Below are positions 34,980-42,331 of a stretch of DNA of 64,000 nucleotides, piece by piece. The translations under genes were made by a program, and so were the position numbers. Location: the NCBI GenBank assembly GCA_043497085.1, contig JBIEKI010000011.1; one strand, given 5' to 3'. The notes below the pieces were generated by a model. The model was not told where the DNA came from, did not search any database, and saw nothing but the letters and a program-made list of their open reading frames with translations. This DNA comes from Thalassobacillus sp043497085 (GTDB lineage Bacteria; Bacillota; Bacilli; Bacillales; Halobacillaceae). Positions within the stretch are counted from its first letter, which is position 1. Each line of letters begins with the position of its first letter.

Positions 34980-35216
34980 ATGTGGCCGATCCTGGGTGTA
35001 CTGTTCGTAGCAGCTGCTATCTTTTTTATTGAAGCTCCCAAACTTAAAAGGGAAAACAAAAAGAAAGAGTTAGGTTATTTCTGTTTGTTTCTGATTGCAG
35101 CCACAGTTTTAAGTATAGTAGAAAGCATTGGCAAAGAACCGCCAAATCCCTTAGACCTTATCCAGGCTTTTTATGCCCCTGTCAGCACCTGGCTACAGAA
35201 TACTTTGTACAAATGA
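34980..35216 (+). CDS. Small two-helix protein, GerA receptor D subunit-like
   Basis: 78 residues with two hydrophobic helices (about 3-18 and 30-48) and a short soluble tail (EPPNPLDLIQAFYAPV). Small two-helix D proteins accompany some Bacillus germinant receptors and modulate their response. Its place between the C and B subunits supports this. It starts 8 bases after the C-subunit stop. Confidence 0.65.
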   Translation: MWPILGVLFVAAAIFFIEAPKLKRENKKKELGYFCLFLIAATVLSIVESIGKEPPNPLDLIQAFYAPVSTWLQNTLYK

Positions 35217-35232
35217 TAAAAAGCGAGGTTGA

Positions 35233-35298
35233 ATGATGATGGATAATAACACAATCAGCCCGCGTCAGTTTTGCACTAAATCAGTGCCAGCCAGTTAA
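35233..35298 (+). pseudogene. Duplicated stub of the gerB start
   Basis: A 21-codon frame (MMMDNNTISPRQFC...) copies the true B-subunit start 90-100 bases downstream (MNNKTISPRQFM). The copy includes the CGAGG ribosome site and is similar at DNA level over about 45 bases, then diverges and stops. It is probably a remnant of a duplicated B gene or of unequal recombination. It could still be translated and affect access to the B gene. Confidence 0.75.
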
Positions 35299-35333
35299 AA
35301 AAGTTATAAACCCGATAAACGAGGATGAAAAAG

Positions 35334-36443
35334 ATGAACAATAAGACGATCAGTCCGCGCCAATTCATGTATTTGGTGATACTTTTTTTAATAGGAAGTT
35401 CCATACTCATCATTCCTGGTCCACTAGCTGCCGGAGCAAAGCAGGACGGTTGGATTTCAGCTATATTAGGGACGGTGATCGGAATATTATTGGTGTTTTT
35501 ATACCATAAAATAGGTGTCACTATTGGAAATAAAACATTTGTAGAAGCAGCTATTGATATCTTCGGAAATTGGTTCGGTCGAATCATCAGTTTCTTTCAC
35601 CTGTCTTTCATTTACATCCTGGCTGCATTAGTATTGCGAAATATTGGTGATTTCATGACCACCCAGATGATGGTTGACACGCCTTTACAATACACACATA
35701 TCCTTTTCTTGTTAGTCGTAGTACTGGGAGCCCGTTTAGGTATCGAAGTGATTGGCCGTTCGGCAGAAATGTTCATCACCTGGATGATCATATTACTGGT
35801 TTTCCTTTTCCTTTCACTTACACCACAACTTGACTTGAACCACCTTAAGCCTATTTTTGGTAGTGATTTTCGCACTATTACAAGTACTTCCTTAACTGTC
35901 ATTGGTACTCCGATACTGGAAATGGTCATATTTTTGATGATATATCCGCAAGTGAAAGAAAAAGGCAAAGCTAAACATGCCTGGTTGATTGGGTTATTAA
36001 TTGGGGGCGGCTTTTTGACACTGCTTACCTTGTTCAGCATTCTGGTGATGGGCAGTGACCTTACTGCTTTGAATGAATATCCCATATATGAGCTGGCATC
36101 AAAAATAAACATTGCGGGTTTCTTAGAAGGAATAGAAATCATCGTGGCAATTGTATGGATGCTGACCATTTTTTTTAAACTGGTCATACTCTATTATGCT
36201 TCGAGTTTAGGAATCGCTCAATTTTTAAAAATCGACGACTATCGGGTTTTACTATTGCCATTAGGGATGGGCATGGTAGTACTTTCAATCATTGCCTATC
36301 CTGATGTCGCTTACTTTGAAACTTTCGTAAGCACCACATGGCTTCCTTACGCAACGATGCATGGATTTGTCCTGCCGGTGTTACTATTGACAGGAGCTAT
36401 AATAAAGAAGAAGAAACAAGAAAGTGGGAGTTCACGAAAATAA
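35334..36443 (+). CDS. GerB-family germinant receptor permease-like subunit
   Basis: 369-residue protein of the APC-like spore permease family with about ten helices. The opening TISPRQFMYLVILFLIGSSI and then GPLAAGAKQDGWISAILG are the family signature. It is thought to bind or gate germinant in the receptor. ATG 35334 has CGAGG 9 bases upstream; ATG 35325 is too close to that site. It ends 5 bases before the convergent hypothetical gene, with no clear terminator. Confidence 0.92.
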   Translation: MNNKTISPRQFMYLVILFLIGSSILIIPGPLAAGAKQDGWISAILGTVIGILLVFLYHKIGVTIGNKTFVEAAIDIFGNWFGRIISFFHLSFIYILAALVLRNIGDFMTTQMMVDTPLQYTHILFLLVVVLGARLGIEVIGRSAEMFITWMIILLVFLFLSLTPQLDLNHLKPIFGSDFRTITSTSLTVIGTPILEMVIFLMIYPQVKEKGKAKHAWLIGLLIGGGFLTLLTLFSILVMGSDLTALNEYPIYELASKINIAGFLEGIEIIVAIVWMLTIFFKLVILYYASSLGIAQFLKIDDYRVLLLPLGMGMVVLSIIAYPDVAYFETFVSTTWLPYATMHGFVLPVLLLTGAIIKKKKQESGSSRK

Positions 36444-36448
36444 AGCAT

Positions 36449-36889
36449 TCATTTTCGCTCCCACTTCACATGCTGCAGCCCGTTTATGTGTAAATCTTCT
36501 TCAATCTCTTCTTCAAGGGCAAGCTTCTTTAAGATTTGCGCCTCATTGAGTGGAACTGCAATTGGACCTTCCAAATTAACCAACTCACGGTCAGATAATT
36601 TTTCCGCCAGCTTTTCCCAAAACACTTGTTCATCATAAGGTTCGATGTAACGGGAAAGCAATGTCGACTCATAGTCAACATTCAAATCCTTATAACCTAT
36701 TTCCTGATTTTCTTCAATCAACCCTTCCATTCCAGCCTCTTTATAATATTGAAAGATATAGTCACGAAGCGCTTCAAATTCCTCATCCAGATCATCTCTA
36801 GTGATATTGGTTACCCATCCTCCTAAAAACAGGGCTTCCACAAGCTTCTGGTATTGTACTGGTGTAAATTCCAAGTGAACTTTTTTCAT
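36449..36889 (-). CDS. Hypothetical protein, 146 residues
   Basis: Not recognised by function. A soluble, acidic, helix-rich protein starting KKVHLEFTPVQYQKLVEALF. It has a repeated pattern of Leu/Glu-rich helices and ends in basic residues (HVKWERK). ATG 36889 follows GAAAGGAGGGGCCACACG; a longer frame lacks a site. It resembles conserved Bacillaceae proteins of unknown function. Convergent with the Ger operon. Confidence 0.65.
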   Translation of the reverse strand: MKKVHLEFTPVQYQKLVEALFLGGWVTNITRDDLDEEFEALRDYIFQYYKEAGMEGLIEENQEIGYKDLNVDYESTLLSRYIEPYDEQVFWEKLAEKLSDRELVNLEGPIAVPLNEAQILKKLALEEEIEEDLHINGLQHVKWERK

Positions 36890-36982
36890 CGTGTGGCCCC
36901 TCCTTTCCTCTTCATCGTACACAAAAAAAGCTGCCATGGATAGTTTAGCCGCCTTTCCTTAAAATAAAAGAGGAAAAAAAAT

Positions 36983-37007
36983 GATACAGGCAAATTTCGC
37001 CTGTATC
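36983..37007 (-). terminator. Terminator after dat
   Basis: GATACAGGC / GCCTGTATC followed on the minus strand by ATTTTTTTT. Confidence 0.9.
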
Positions 37008-37035
37008 AATTATATCCTTGCAGTACATAAGTTTT

Positions 37036-37929
37036 TTAAGCGTTTTGCTTTTCCACACTTTCAAAAAGTGATTTTGCTGTAGGAATTCCAGCATCTTTCT
37101 CATAGGCATATTGAAGTTTTCTGGTAACCTCACCAGGTGAGCCGGTCGCTATTTTTTTACCATCGAAATGTGTGACTGGAGTTACCTCAGCCGTACTGCT
37201 CGTAATGAACATCTCGTCAGCATGCTGAATATCCTCGACACGAAATGCTTCTTCCACAAATGGTATGCCCAGATCATCACAGAACTGTTCCACCCTCATG
37301 CGGACACAGCCATGTAATATATTTTTCTTAGCGGGATGGGTATATATTTTCCCGTCTCGCACGAGGTAGGCATTGGATGAACTGCCTTCCGTTACGACTC
37401 CATCTTTATGAAGGATCGCTTCCATACAGCCGTTCTCTTTCGCTTCCTGTTTGGCAAGAACATTTGGAAGCAGATTCAAGCTCTTAATATAACACCAATC
37501 CCAACGGCGGTCTGGATGGGACAGGACTGATCCGCCATTCCACATGGCTGGCAAGTTCCTGGAAAACTCTTGTGCATAAGCATAAAAGTTAGGCTTTACA
37601 TCCACAGGGAAGGCATGATCCCTGGCTGCAGAGCCTCTCGTTATTTGTAAATAGACCTTTGCGTCTTGATCAACCTGGTTTTTCTCTAACAACTGCTGCA
37701 GCAAACCTTTCAGTTCCTCTTTTGAGAAAGGCATCGTAATTTTTATTGCTTCCACAGAACGGAATAACCTATCGATATGCTCTTCCATTAAATAATAATT
37801 GCCATCGTAAACCCGGATTACTTCGTAAACACCATCACCGAACTGCAATCCTCTTTCTTCGAATGGATAATGCAATTCTTCATGATTCAAAAATTCTTTA
37901 TCTGACAAAATGATCGGTTTGATTGCCAT
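37036..37929 (-). CDS. dat: Aminotransferase class IV, D-amino acid transaminase-like
   Basis: 297-residue PLP enzyme. Class IV motifs: ERGLQFGDGVYEVIRVYDG, the PLP Lys in WCYIKSLNLLPNVLAKQEA, EGSSSNAYLV and MFITSSTAEVTPVTHFDG. D-alanine transaminase (D-Ala and D-Glu supply for peptidoglycan) is the best match; branched-chain aminotransferase is the main alternative. ATG 37929 follows AAAGGAGAGAGCATTC. It follows the UMP-kinase-like gene by 76 bases with no terminator between, so the two are probably co-transcribed. Confidence 0.87.
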   Translation of the reverse strand: MAIKPIILSDKEFLNHEELHYPFEERGLQFGDGVYEVIRVYDGNYYLMEEHIDRLFRSVEAIKITMPFSKEELKGLLQQLLEKNQVDQDAKVYLQITRGSAARDHAFPVDVKPNFYAYAQEFSRNLPAMWNGGSVLSHPDRRWDWCYIKSLNLLPNVLAKQEAKENGCMEAILHKDGVVTEGSSSNAYLVRDGKIYTHPAKKNILHGCVRMRVEQFCDDLGIPFVEEAFRVEDIQHADEMFITSSTAEVTPVTHFDGKKIATGSPGEVTRKLQYAYEKDAGIPTAKSLFESVEKQNA

Positions 37930-38005
37930 GAATGCTCTCTCCTTTACAGTCAATCACTATGTTACTAATATTCTTCCTATAAATCATCTTTTTTATTGGA
38001 TAAAA

Positions 38006-38746
38006 TTATGCGTCTTCTTTCAACATAGATGGATGGCTCGAAACAATGGTGCCGACATCCATCCCCGCACATAATTTTTTTATAATCTCAGGATAGTCAA
38101 AATTAAATATGTGGACAGGAAGCTTGTGGTCTCTCGCCAGTAGCAATGCGGTTTGGTCCATCACTTGAATGTTGTTGATCAGAATATCATCATAATTCAG
38201 GGACGTATACATTTTGGCGTGTTTATGTTTATTTGGATCTGCAGTGAACACGCCATCCACCCCTTGTTTCGCTACCAATATAGCATCACATTCCAATTCA
38301 ACAGCACGCTGAACAGCCGGGTAATCTGTCGTCACAAACGGTTGACCATTTCCGCCCGCACAAATGATCAGGTATCCTTTATCCAAATGATGCATAGCTT
38401 TCAGGCGGATATATGGTTCAGCAACGGTCGAAATCGGTACCGAAGTCATCACTCTAACTTCCCTCTCCGTTTTGCTTTTTAATACCCCGCGTAACATGAG
38501 ACTGTTGATCACAGTTCCCATCGTACCGATATTGTCAGCCTCTACCCGGTCGATTCCCCAGGCTTCCGCAGTCCTTCCACGGAAAATATTTCCGCCTCCG
38601 ACTACGATGGCTACTTCAATCCCGGCTTCTACAAGAGATAATATTTCATTGGAGATATGTTCTAAATGCGCATGATCAAAATTTTCGTTATTGTCTCCAC
38701 TAAGTGCGCCACCACTGATTTTGACTAAAACCCGACGGTATCTCAT
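38006..38746 (-). CDS. UMP kinase-like amino acid kinase, stand-alone
   Basis: 246 residues of the amino acid kinase fold, close to PyrH: VLVKISGGALSG, VAIVVGGGNIFRGRTAE, FVTTDYPAVQRAVELECDAI, QGVDGVFTADPNKH and QVMDQTALLLARD. It differs from typical PyrH at KISGGA (usually KLSGEA) and GTMGTVIN (usually GMLATVMN). It is also not beside tsf or frr, so it is probably a second, divergent copy. ATG 38746 follows ATAGGAGGAAAAAAGTT. Preceded by a leader ORF and terminator. Confidence 0.8.
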   Translation of the reverse strand: MRYRRVLVKISGGALSGDNNENFDHAHLEHISNEILSLVEAGIEVAIVVGGGNIFRGRTAEAWGIDRVEADNIGTMGTVINSLMLRGVLKSKTEREVRVMTSVPISTVAEPYIRLKAMHHLDKGYLIICAGGNGQPFVTTDYPAVQRAVELECDAILVAKQGVDGVFTADPNKHKHAKMYTSLNYDDILINNIQVMDQTALLLARDHKLPVHIFNFDYPEIIKKLCAGMDVGTIVSSHPSMLKEDA

Positions 38747-38803
38747 AACTTTTTTCCTCCTATCGGCCATTTGCAAACGTTCTCCTGCTAAAAATTTCAG
38801 CAT

Positions 38804-38840
38804 AAAAAAAGAGAGCAAGGACGAATACGCCTATACTCTC
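38804..38840 (-). terminator. Terminator upstream of the UMP-kinase-like gene
   Basis: Minus-strand stem GAGAGTA / TGCTCTC plus inner GGCG / CGTCC around a TATT loop, then seven T. The first stem base lies within the stop codon of the 21-codon leader ORF. Confidence 0.7.
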
Positions 38841-38904
38841 ACATCAAAAAGGAACGATTATCATCTACTGGCTCATGATCGGGATTTTCTCTAAGCTTTT
38901 CCAT
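38839..38904 (-). CDS. 21-codon leader peptide or small gene
   Basis: Reads MEKLRENPDHEPVDDNRSFL plus Met, with a good site GGTAAGGAGCGATTTCC ahead of the ATG. Its TGA overlaps the terminator stem that follows, so a ribosome at the stop would stop that hairpin forming. This is an attenuator-like layout, but the peptide has no run of one amino acid. It could instead be a free-standing micro-protein with its own terminator. Confidence 0.55.
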   Translation of the reverse strand: MEKLRENPDHEPVDDNRSFLM

Positions 38905-38940
38905 GGAAATCGCTCCTTACCTCTTCAGATTTGTTAAGTC

Positions 38941-38946
38941 ATTATA
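38941..38946 (-). promoter_or_regulatory. Candidate -10 box
   Basis: Minus-strand TATAAT, 37 bases before the leader ORF; the -35 is weak. Confidence 0.45.
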
Positions 38947-39071
38947 GCATATTCAGAATTTTTGAAAAGGATAACTTTTTACCCATCATCATTTTGTGGT
39001 ATTCCTAGATAAATAAACCTTGAAAAACATGTAATTCAGAAGTATGTAATAAGGAAAAAGCAACAATAAAT

Positions 39072-39116
39072 AGGTATATTTACCTGTTTTTCATGATAGT
39101 ATTCTCACAAAAACAG
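39072..39116 (+). promoter_or_regulatory. Inverted repeats upstream of the HTH-TPR gene
   Basis: AGGTA-4-TACCT (39072-39085) partly overlaps CTGTTTTT (39084-39091), which repeats inverted as AAAAACAG (39109-39116). Both lie just upstream of the promoter, so they are candidate operators. Confidence 0.45.
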
Positions 39117-39143
39117 TAAGGCATATTTCCTTTTTTCTTCTTT

Positions 39144-39152
39144 TGGTATAAT
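39144..39152 (+). promoter_or_regulatory. Extended -10 promoter of the HTH-TPR gene
   Basis: TGGTATAAT at 39144-39152, an extended -10 box with a weak -35. Confidence 0.6.
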
Positions 39153-39164
39153 ATGAAAATAATC

Positions 39165-39185
39165 AAGACTCACTGTCTGAGTCTT
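39165..39185 (+). promoter_or_regulatory. Palindrome at the transcription start of the HTH-TPR gene
   Basis: AAGACTCA-CTGTC-TGAGTCTT, an 8-bp perfect inverted repeat starting 12 bases after the -10 box. It is well placed for autorepression by the encoded HTH protein. Confidence 0.6.
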
Positions 39186-39213
39186 TGGAATAAACACACA
39201 ATGGGGTCTGATT

Positions 39214-40476
39214 ATGCACATCGGGAATCGCATTCAAATCATGAGAAATAACCGGAAGCTAACCTTAAAGCAAACCGCAGACACTATTACATCTTCCAGT
39301 TACCTGGCTAAAATAGAAGAGGGCAACTATCCTCCCAGGCCGCATGTGTTGCAAGCTTTAGAACGTAAATTCGAAGTTTGCCCGGGGTTTTTGACCAACT
39401 ATGAACGACGGGATGAAGACGCAGAGTATATTCTACGCCTCCTTCTGTCCAATATTGTTCTGCACCCGGACAAGGCAAAAGAAGTGATCGATGTAATCGA
39501 AGAGAATTACTTCGAATACCTATCGCCGATTAACCTGGAAGCCACTTATTTATGTTTGAAATGTGCTTATTACTACAAGATCAATGATACTAAAAAAGCC
39601 ATAGACCTATACGAAAACTTCATCATTCACTATATTGATGAAACAGAATTGCGCTCTTATCCGAAACTGGTAAGAGAAAGCTTCAATTATATGATGGCGC
39701 TGAAAATGTTCTCAGAAAATATGATCAAAGAAAGCACTTACTACATGGAGATGTTCGTGGATTCAGTCGAGCAGGGACCTATGAAGGCGGCTGTCATATA
39801 CAATATCGCTTTATTATACGGAAAGCTCGAGTTACATAGTAAGGCTATACAGTTTGGCCTAAAAGCCAAGTTCATGTTTGAATACACGAAGAAATATGAA
39901 ATTTTACTATGTAAAACCAATAACTTGTTGGCAGCTCAACATATGGAAACTGGACAATATGAAGAAGCATTGCAATATTTAAAACAAGCTTTAATTACTG
40001 CAACTAAGTATGAATATACAGATTTGCTAACACTTATTTATCATAATAAAGGATTAACTTATTTGGATTTAGAAAAGTATCCTGAAGCTGAGGAATTCTT
40101 ACAAAAATCAATAGAAACTGATCTGGTAGAAGGACGAACTCCTTTGTGGAGTGCTTATCGGGCTTTAATCGATTTATATATCATTAATGAAGACAAAGAA
40201 AAAGGCCTCCAGTTATATCAAGCTTTACATGAAAATAAATTAACTAATCAAAATCCATCTTACATCACTATTTTATTTACAGACTTTATCTTAAAATTTT
40301 TAAATACCGAAGAATACTTAACAGATTTAGATGCAGCAATGAAGTACTATGAGAAACAAAGCGAAAACGAGTATCTTTATCAGGCATACCGTTCTCTTGG
40401 AAACTATCATTTCCAGGAGGCGAATTATAAATGTTCAAGCATCTATTACCAGAAGGCTTTACAAATAATGGAGTAA
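39214..40476 (+). CDS. HTH-TPR peptide-responsive regulator (RRNPP, NprR-like)
   Basis: 420 residues with no membrane segment. Residues about 4-60 form an XRE-type helix-turn-helix (IQIMRNNRKLTLKQTADTI, SSYLAKIEEGN). The rest is helical repeats, with canonical TPR units near 245-310 (EEALQYLKQALITATKYE, NKGLTYLDLEKYPEAEEFL) and at the end (AYRSLGNYHFQEANYKCSSI). Length and plan match NprR and PlcR. It should bind an imported peptide in the TPR groove and control target genes. The second half of the gene is visibly more AT-rich than the first. The stop codon overlaps the ribosome site of the peptide gene. Confidence 0.88.
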   Translation: MHIGNRIQIMRNNRKLTLKQTADTITSSSYLAKIEEGNYPPRPHVLQALERKFEVCPGFLTNYERRDEDAEYILRLLLSNIVLHPDKAKEVIDVIEENYFEYLSPINLEATYLCLKCAYYYKINDTKKAIDLYENFIIHYIDETELRSYPKLVRESFNYMMALKMFSENMIKESTYYMEMFVDSVEQGPMKAAVIYNIALLYGKLELHSKAIQFGLKAKFMFEYTKKYEILLCKTNNLLAAQHMETGQYEEALQYLKQALITATKYEYTDLLTLIYHNKGLTYLDLEKYPEAEEFLQKSIETDLVEGRTPLWSAYRALIDLYIINEDKEKGLQLYQALHENKLTNQNPSYITILFTDFILKFLNTEEYLTDLDAAMKYYEKQSENEYLYQAYRSLGNYHFQEANYKCSSIYYQKALQIME

Positions 40477-40489
40477 AGGAGTGAAACAA

Positions 40490-40630
40490 ATGAAAAAAAT
40501 CACTAAAATTTTGGGTGTGCTAGCTTTGGCAGCAGTTTTTGCATTAGGCTTTGGTAGTGACAACACAACTGACCTTGCTGGAGAAAAACCAGCTGTTGGC
40601 GGTCTTAACTCTATCGAAGTTACTGAATAA
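40490..40630 (+). CDS. Secreted signal-peptide precursor of the NprX/PapR type
   Basis: 46 residues. A Sec signal peptide (MKKITKILGVLALAAVFALG) is followed by a polar tail: GSDNTTDLA, then GEKPAVGGLN, then SIEVTE. AAAGGAG 8 bases ahead of the ATG overlaps the receptor stop. Size and layout match PapR (48 residues) and NprX. EKPAVGG at 32-38 resembles the NprX heptapeptide SKPDIVG; the extreme C terminus is the alternative mature signal, as in PapR. A strong terminator follows 10 bases on. It has no similarity to known enzymes or toxins that I recognise. Confidence 0.82.
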   Translation: MKKITKILGVLALAAVFALGFGSDNTTDLAGEKPAVGGLNSIEVTE

Positions 40631-40640
40631 ACTACAAAAA

Positions 40641-40677
40641 GGAACAGTTGGTTAATCACCAACTGTTCCTTTTTTTA
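40641..40677 (+). terminator. Terminator of the regulator-peptide operon
   Basis: GGAACAGTTGGT / ACCAACTGTTCC, 12 bp perfect, loop TAATC, then seven or more T. Confidence 0.95.
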
Positions 40678-40684
40678 TACTGCT

Positions 40685-40825
40685 TTATTCCTTATGAAAC
40701 TTTTCCTCGGCAACCCGTTTTACCCTCTCCACAAACTGAGTCACCACTTTTTCACTTGCGAATACCATAAAAATTTTCACAAACCATTTAAGCGGCAGTA
40801 TAACGGAAGTTTGTATGAGCCTCAT
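40685..40825 (-). CDS. Possible 46-residue protein after the K+ transporter
   Basis: Frame starting MRLIQTSVILPLKWFVKIFM, with a hydrophobic first half and a charged helical second half (VERVKRVAEEKFHKE). It begins 8 bases beyond the transporter stop. No good ribosome site is visible, so it would depend on coupling or on an upstream TTG overlapping the transporter end. Not recognised. Confidence 0.4.
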   Translation of the reverse strand: MRLIQTSVILPLKWFVKIFMVFASEKVVTQFVERVKRVAEEKFHKE

Positions 40826-40832
40826 CGGGGCA

Positions 40833-42200
40833 TCAACCAATAATGACTCGTTCTTTTGGATAGTGATAATGTTCTTTGACTTCTTTTCCTCTTATGATAA
40901 ATAACAAAGAGAAAATCCCGATTCTTCCGATAAACATCAGAATCATGATTACTGTTTTACCGCCGGTACTTAGCTCAGGAGTGATTCCCATAGAAAGTCC
41001 AGTCGTTCCAAAAGCTGAGGATACCTCAAAAATTATTTCCGTCAATGTAAAAGAATCTTCAGTCATGGCCATAGTGATGACCGCGAAAGCACAAATCAGT
41101 GAGGCGGTCATAATGACAATATAGGAACGTATCACATCATTTTGTTCAATTTCTCTGTCAAATATTTTAATCGTCGACTTCCCTCTTGCAAATACATATA
41201 GACTCAATACAGCAATCGCAAATGTTGTGGTACGGACCCCACCACCTACACTACTGGGAGAAGCACCAATAAACATTAACATGGAAACACCTAATAATGT
41301 GCCAGTGGTAAATTCACTGACATCCATGGTAGCCAGCCCCCCATTTCTAGTGGTAACCGATTGGAACAATGAATAAAACAAACTTTCATGCCAGGACTTA
41401 TCAGCCAGAAAATTACCCTGTTCAAAGATCAATAGAAAAAGTGTTCCAGCTAATACTAACAAGAAAAAGGTAGATGTAGTCAGCTTGGTGTAAAGTGAAA
41501 ATCGATAATTGTCCCCTTTATAGGTCAGAAACTCTTTAACTTCGATTAACACCGGAAATCCGATTGCTCCAAGAATCAGTAATACAATATTTAAAAACTG
41601 TACAAAATAGTCATCCGCGAATGGTACAAGAGAACTGCCGGTTATATCAAACCCTGCATTCGTCGTGGCACTCACAGCCGCAAATGCTCCCTGTATATAG
41701 GCTTCCTGCCAGGTAGGGAAATACTGCAAAAAATAAGTACCTAACACCAGAAATCCGATAAACTCAATAACTAAAATCAGACCTAATATTTGTTTCATTA
41801 ACTGTACCAAACCTGATAAAGTCGATTGATTCTGGTCTGTCATAATCAATTGTCTTTCCCGTAGACCGATACGTTTACCAAATAGCAGCCAAACGAAGGT
41901 ACCCAGTGTCATAATTCCAATGCCTCCGAACTGGAGGACGAACATTAAGATAAAATAACCGGGAACGCTGAACGTATCCGCTGTGGAAACTACCGTAAGA
42001 CCAGTAACACTGATGGCACTGACAGCAGTAAACAACGTATCAACAAATGTCAAATCTACCCCTGGCCGATGGGTGAATGGCAAACTAAGTAATAATGTAG
42101 CAATGATAACAGCTGATATATAATATAAAACGATCAGTTGCGCAGATGTAAAGCGATGTATCCGATCGAGACTTTTCATTTTATGATGTTTTAATTTCAT
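40833..42200 (-). CDS. Ktr/Trk-type potassium uptake channel subunit
   Basis: 455-residue KtrB/KtrD-like membrane subunit. Four pore-loop filters are recognisable: SVTGLTVV, TTNAGFD, TRNGGLAT and FGTTGLSMG. It imports K+ (with Na+) and needs a cytoplasmic RCK partner (KtrA/KtrC), which is not encoded nearby, as for B. subtilis ktrD. Relevant to osmotic adaptation. The ribosome site ahead of the ATG is weak; a second ATG lies 7 codons downstream. Confidence 0.9.
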   Translation of the reverse strand: MKLKHHKMKSLDRIHRFTSAQLIVLYYISAVIIATLLLSLPFTHRPGVDLTFVDTLFTAVSAISVTGLTVVSTADTFSVPGYFILMFVLQFGGIGIMTLGTFVWLLFGKRIGLRERQLIMTDQNQSTLSGLVQLMKQILGLILVIEFIGFLVLGTYFLQYFPTWQEAYIQGAFAAVSATTNAGFDITGSSLVPFADDYFVQFLNIVLLILGAIGFPVLIEVKEFLTYKGDNYRFSLYTKLTTSTFFLLVLAGTLFLLIFEQGNFLADKSWHESLFYSLFQSVTTRNGGLATMDVSEFTTGTLLGVSMLMFIGASPSSVGGGVRTTTFAIAVLSLYVFARGKSTIKIFDREIEQNDVIRSYIVIMTASLICAFAVITMAMTEDSFTLTEIIFEVSSAFGTTGLSMGITPELSTGGKTVIMILMFIGRIGIFSLLFIIRGKEVKEHYHYPKERVIIG

Positions 42201-42331
42201 AGCTACTCACGGCTTTCCTAAGAAATTGATTACGACATTAAAACGGGCTATTATTGCCATACATCATACAATAATGAACAATTTTTATTTTAGCAAGAAA
42301 AAGTTAATAGGGTTAATGTAAATAATCCCCA

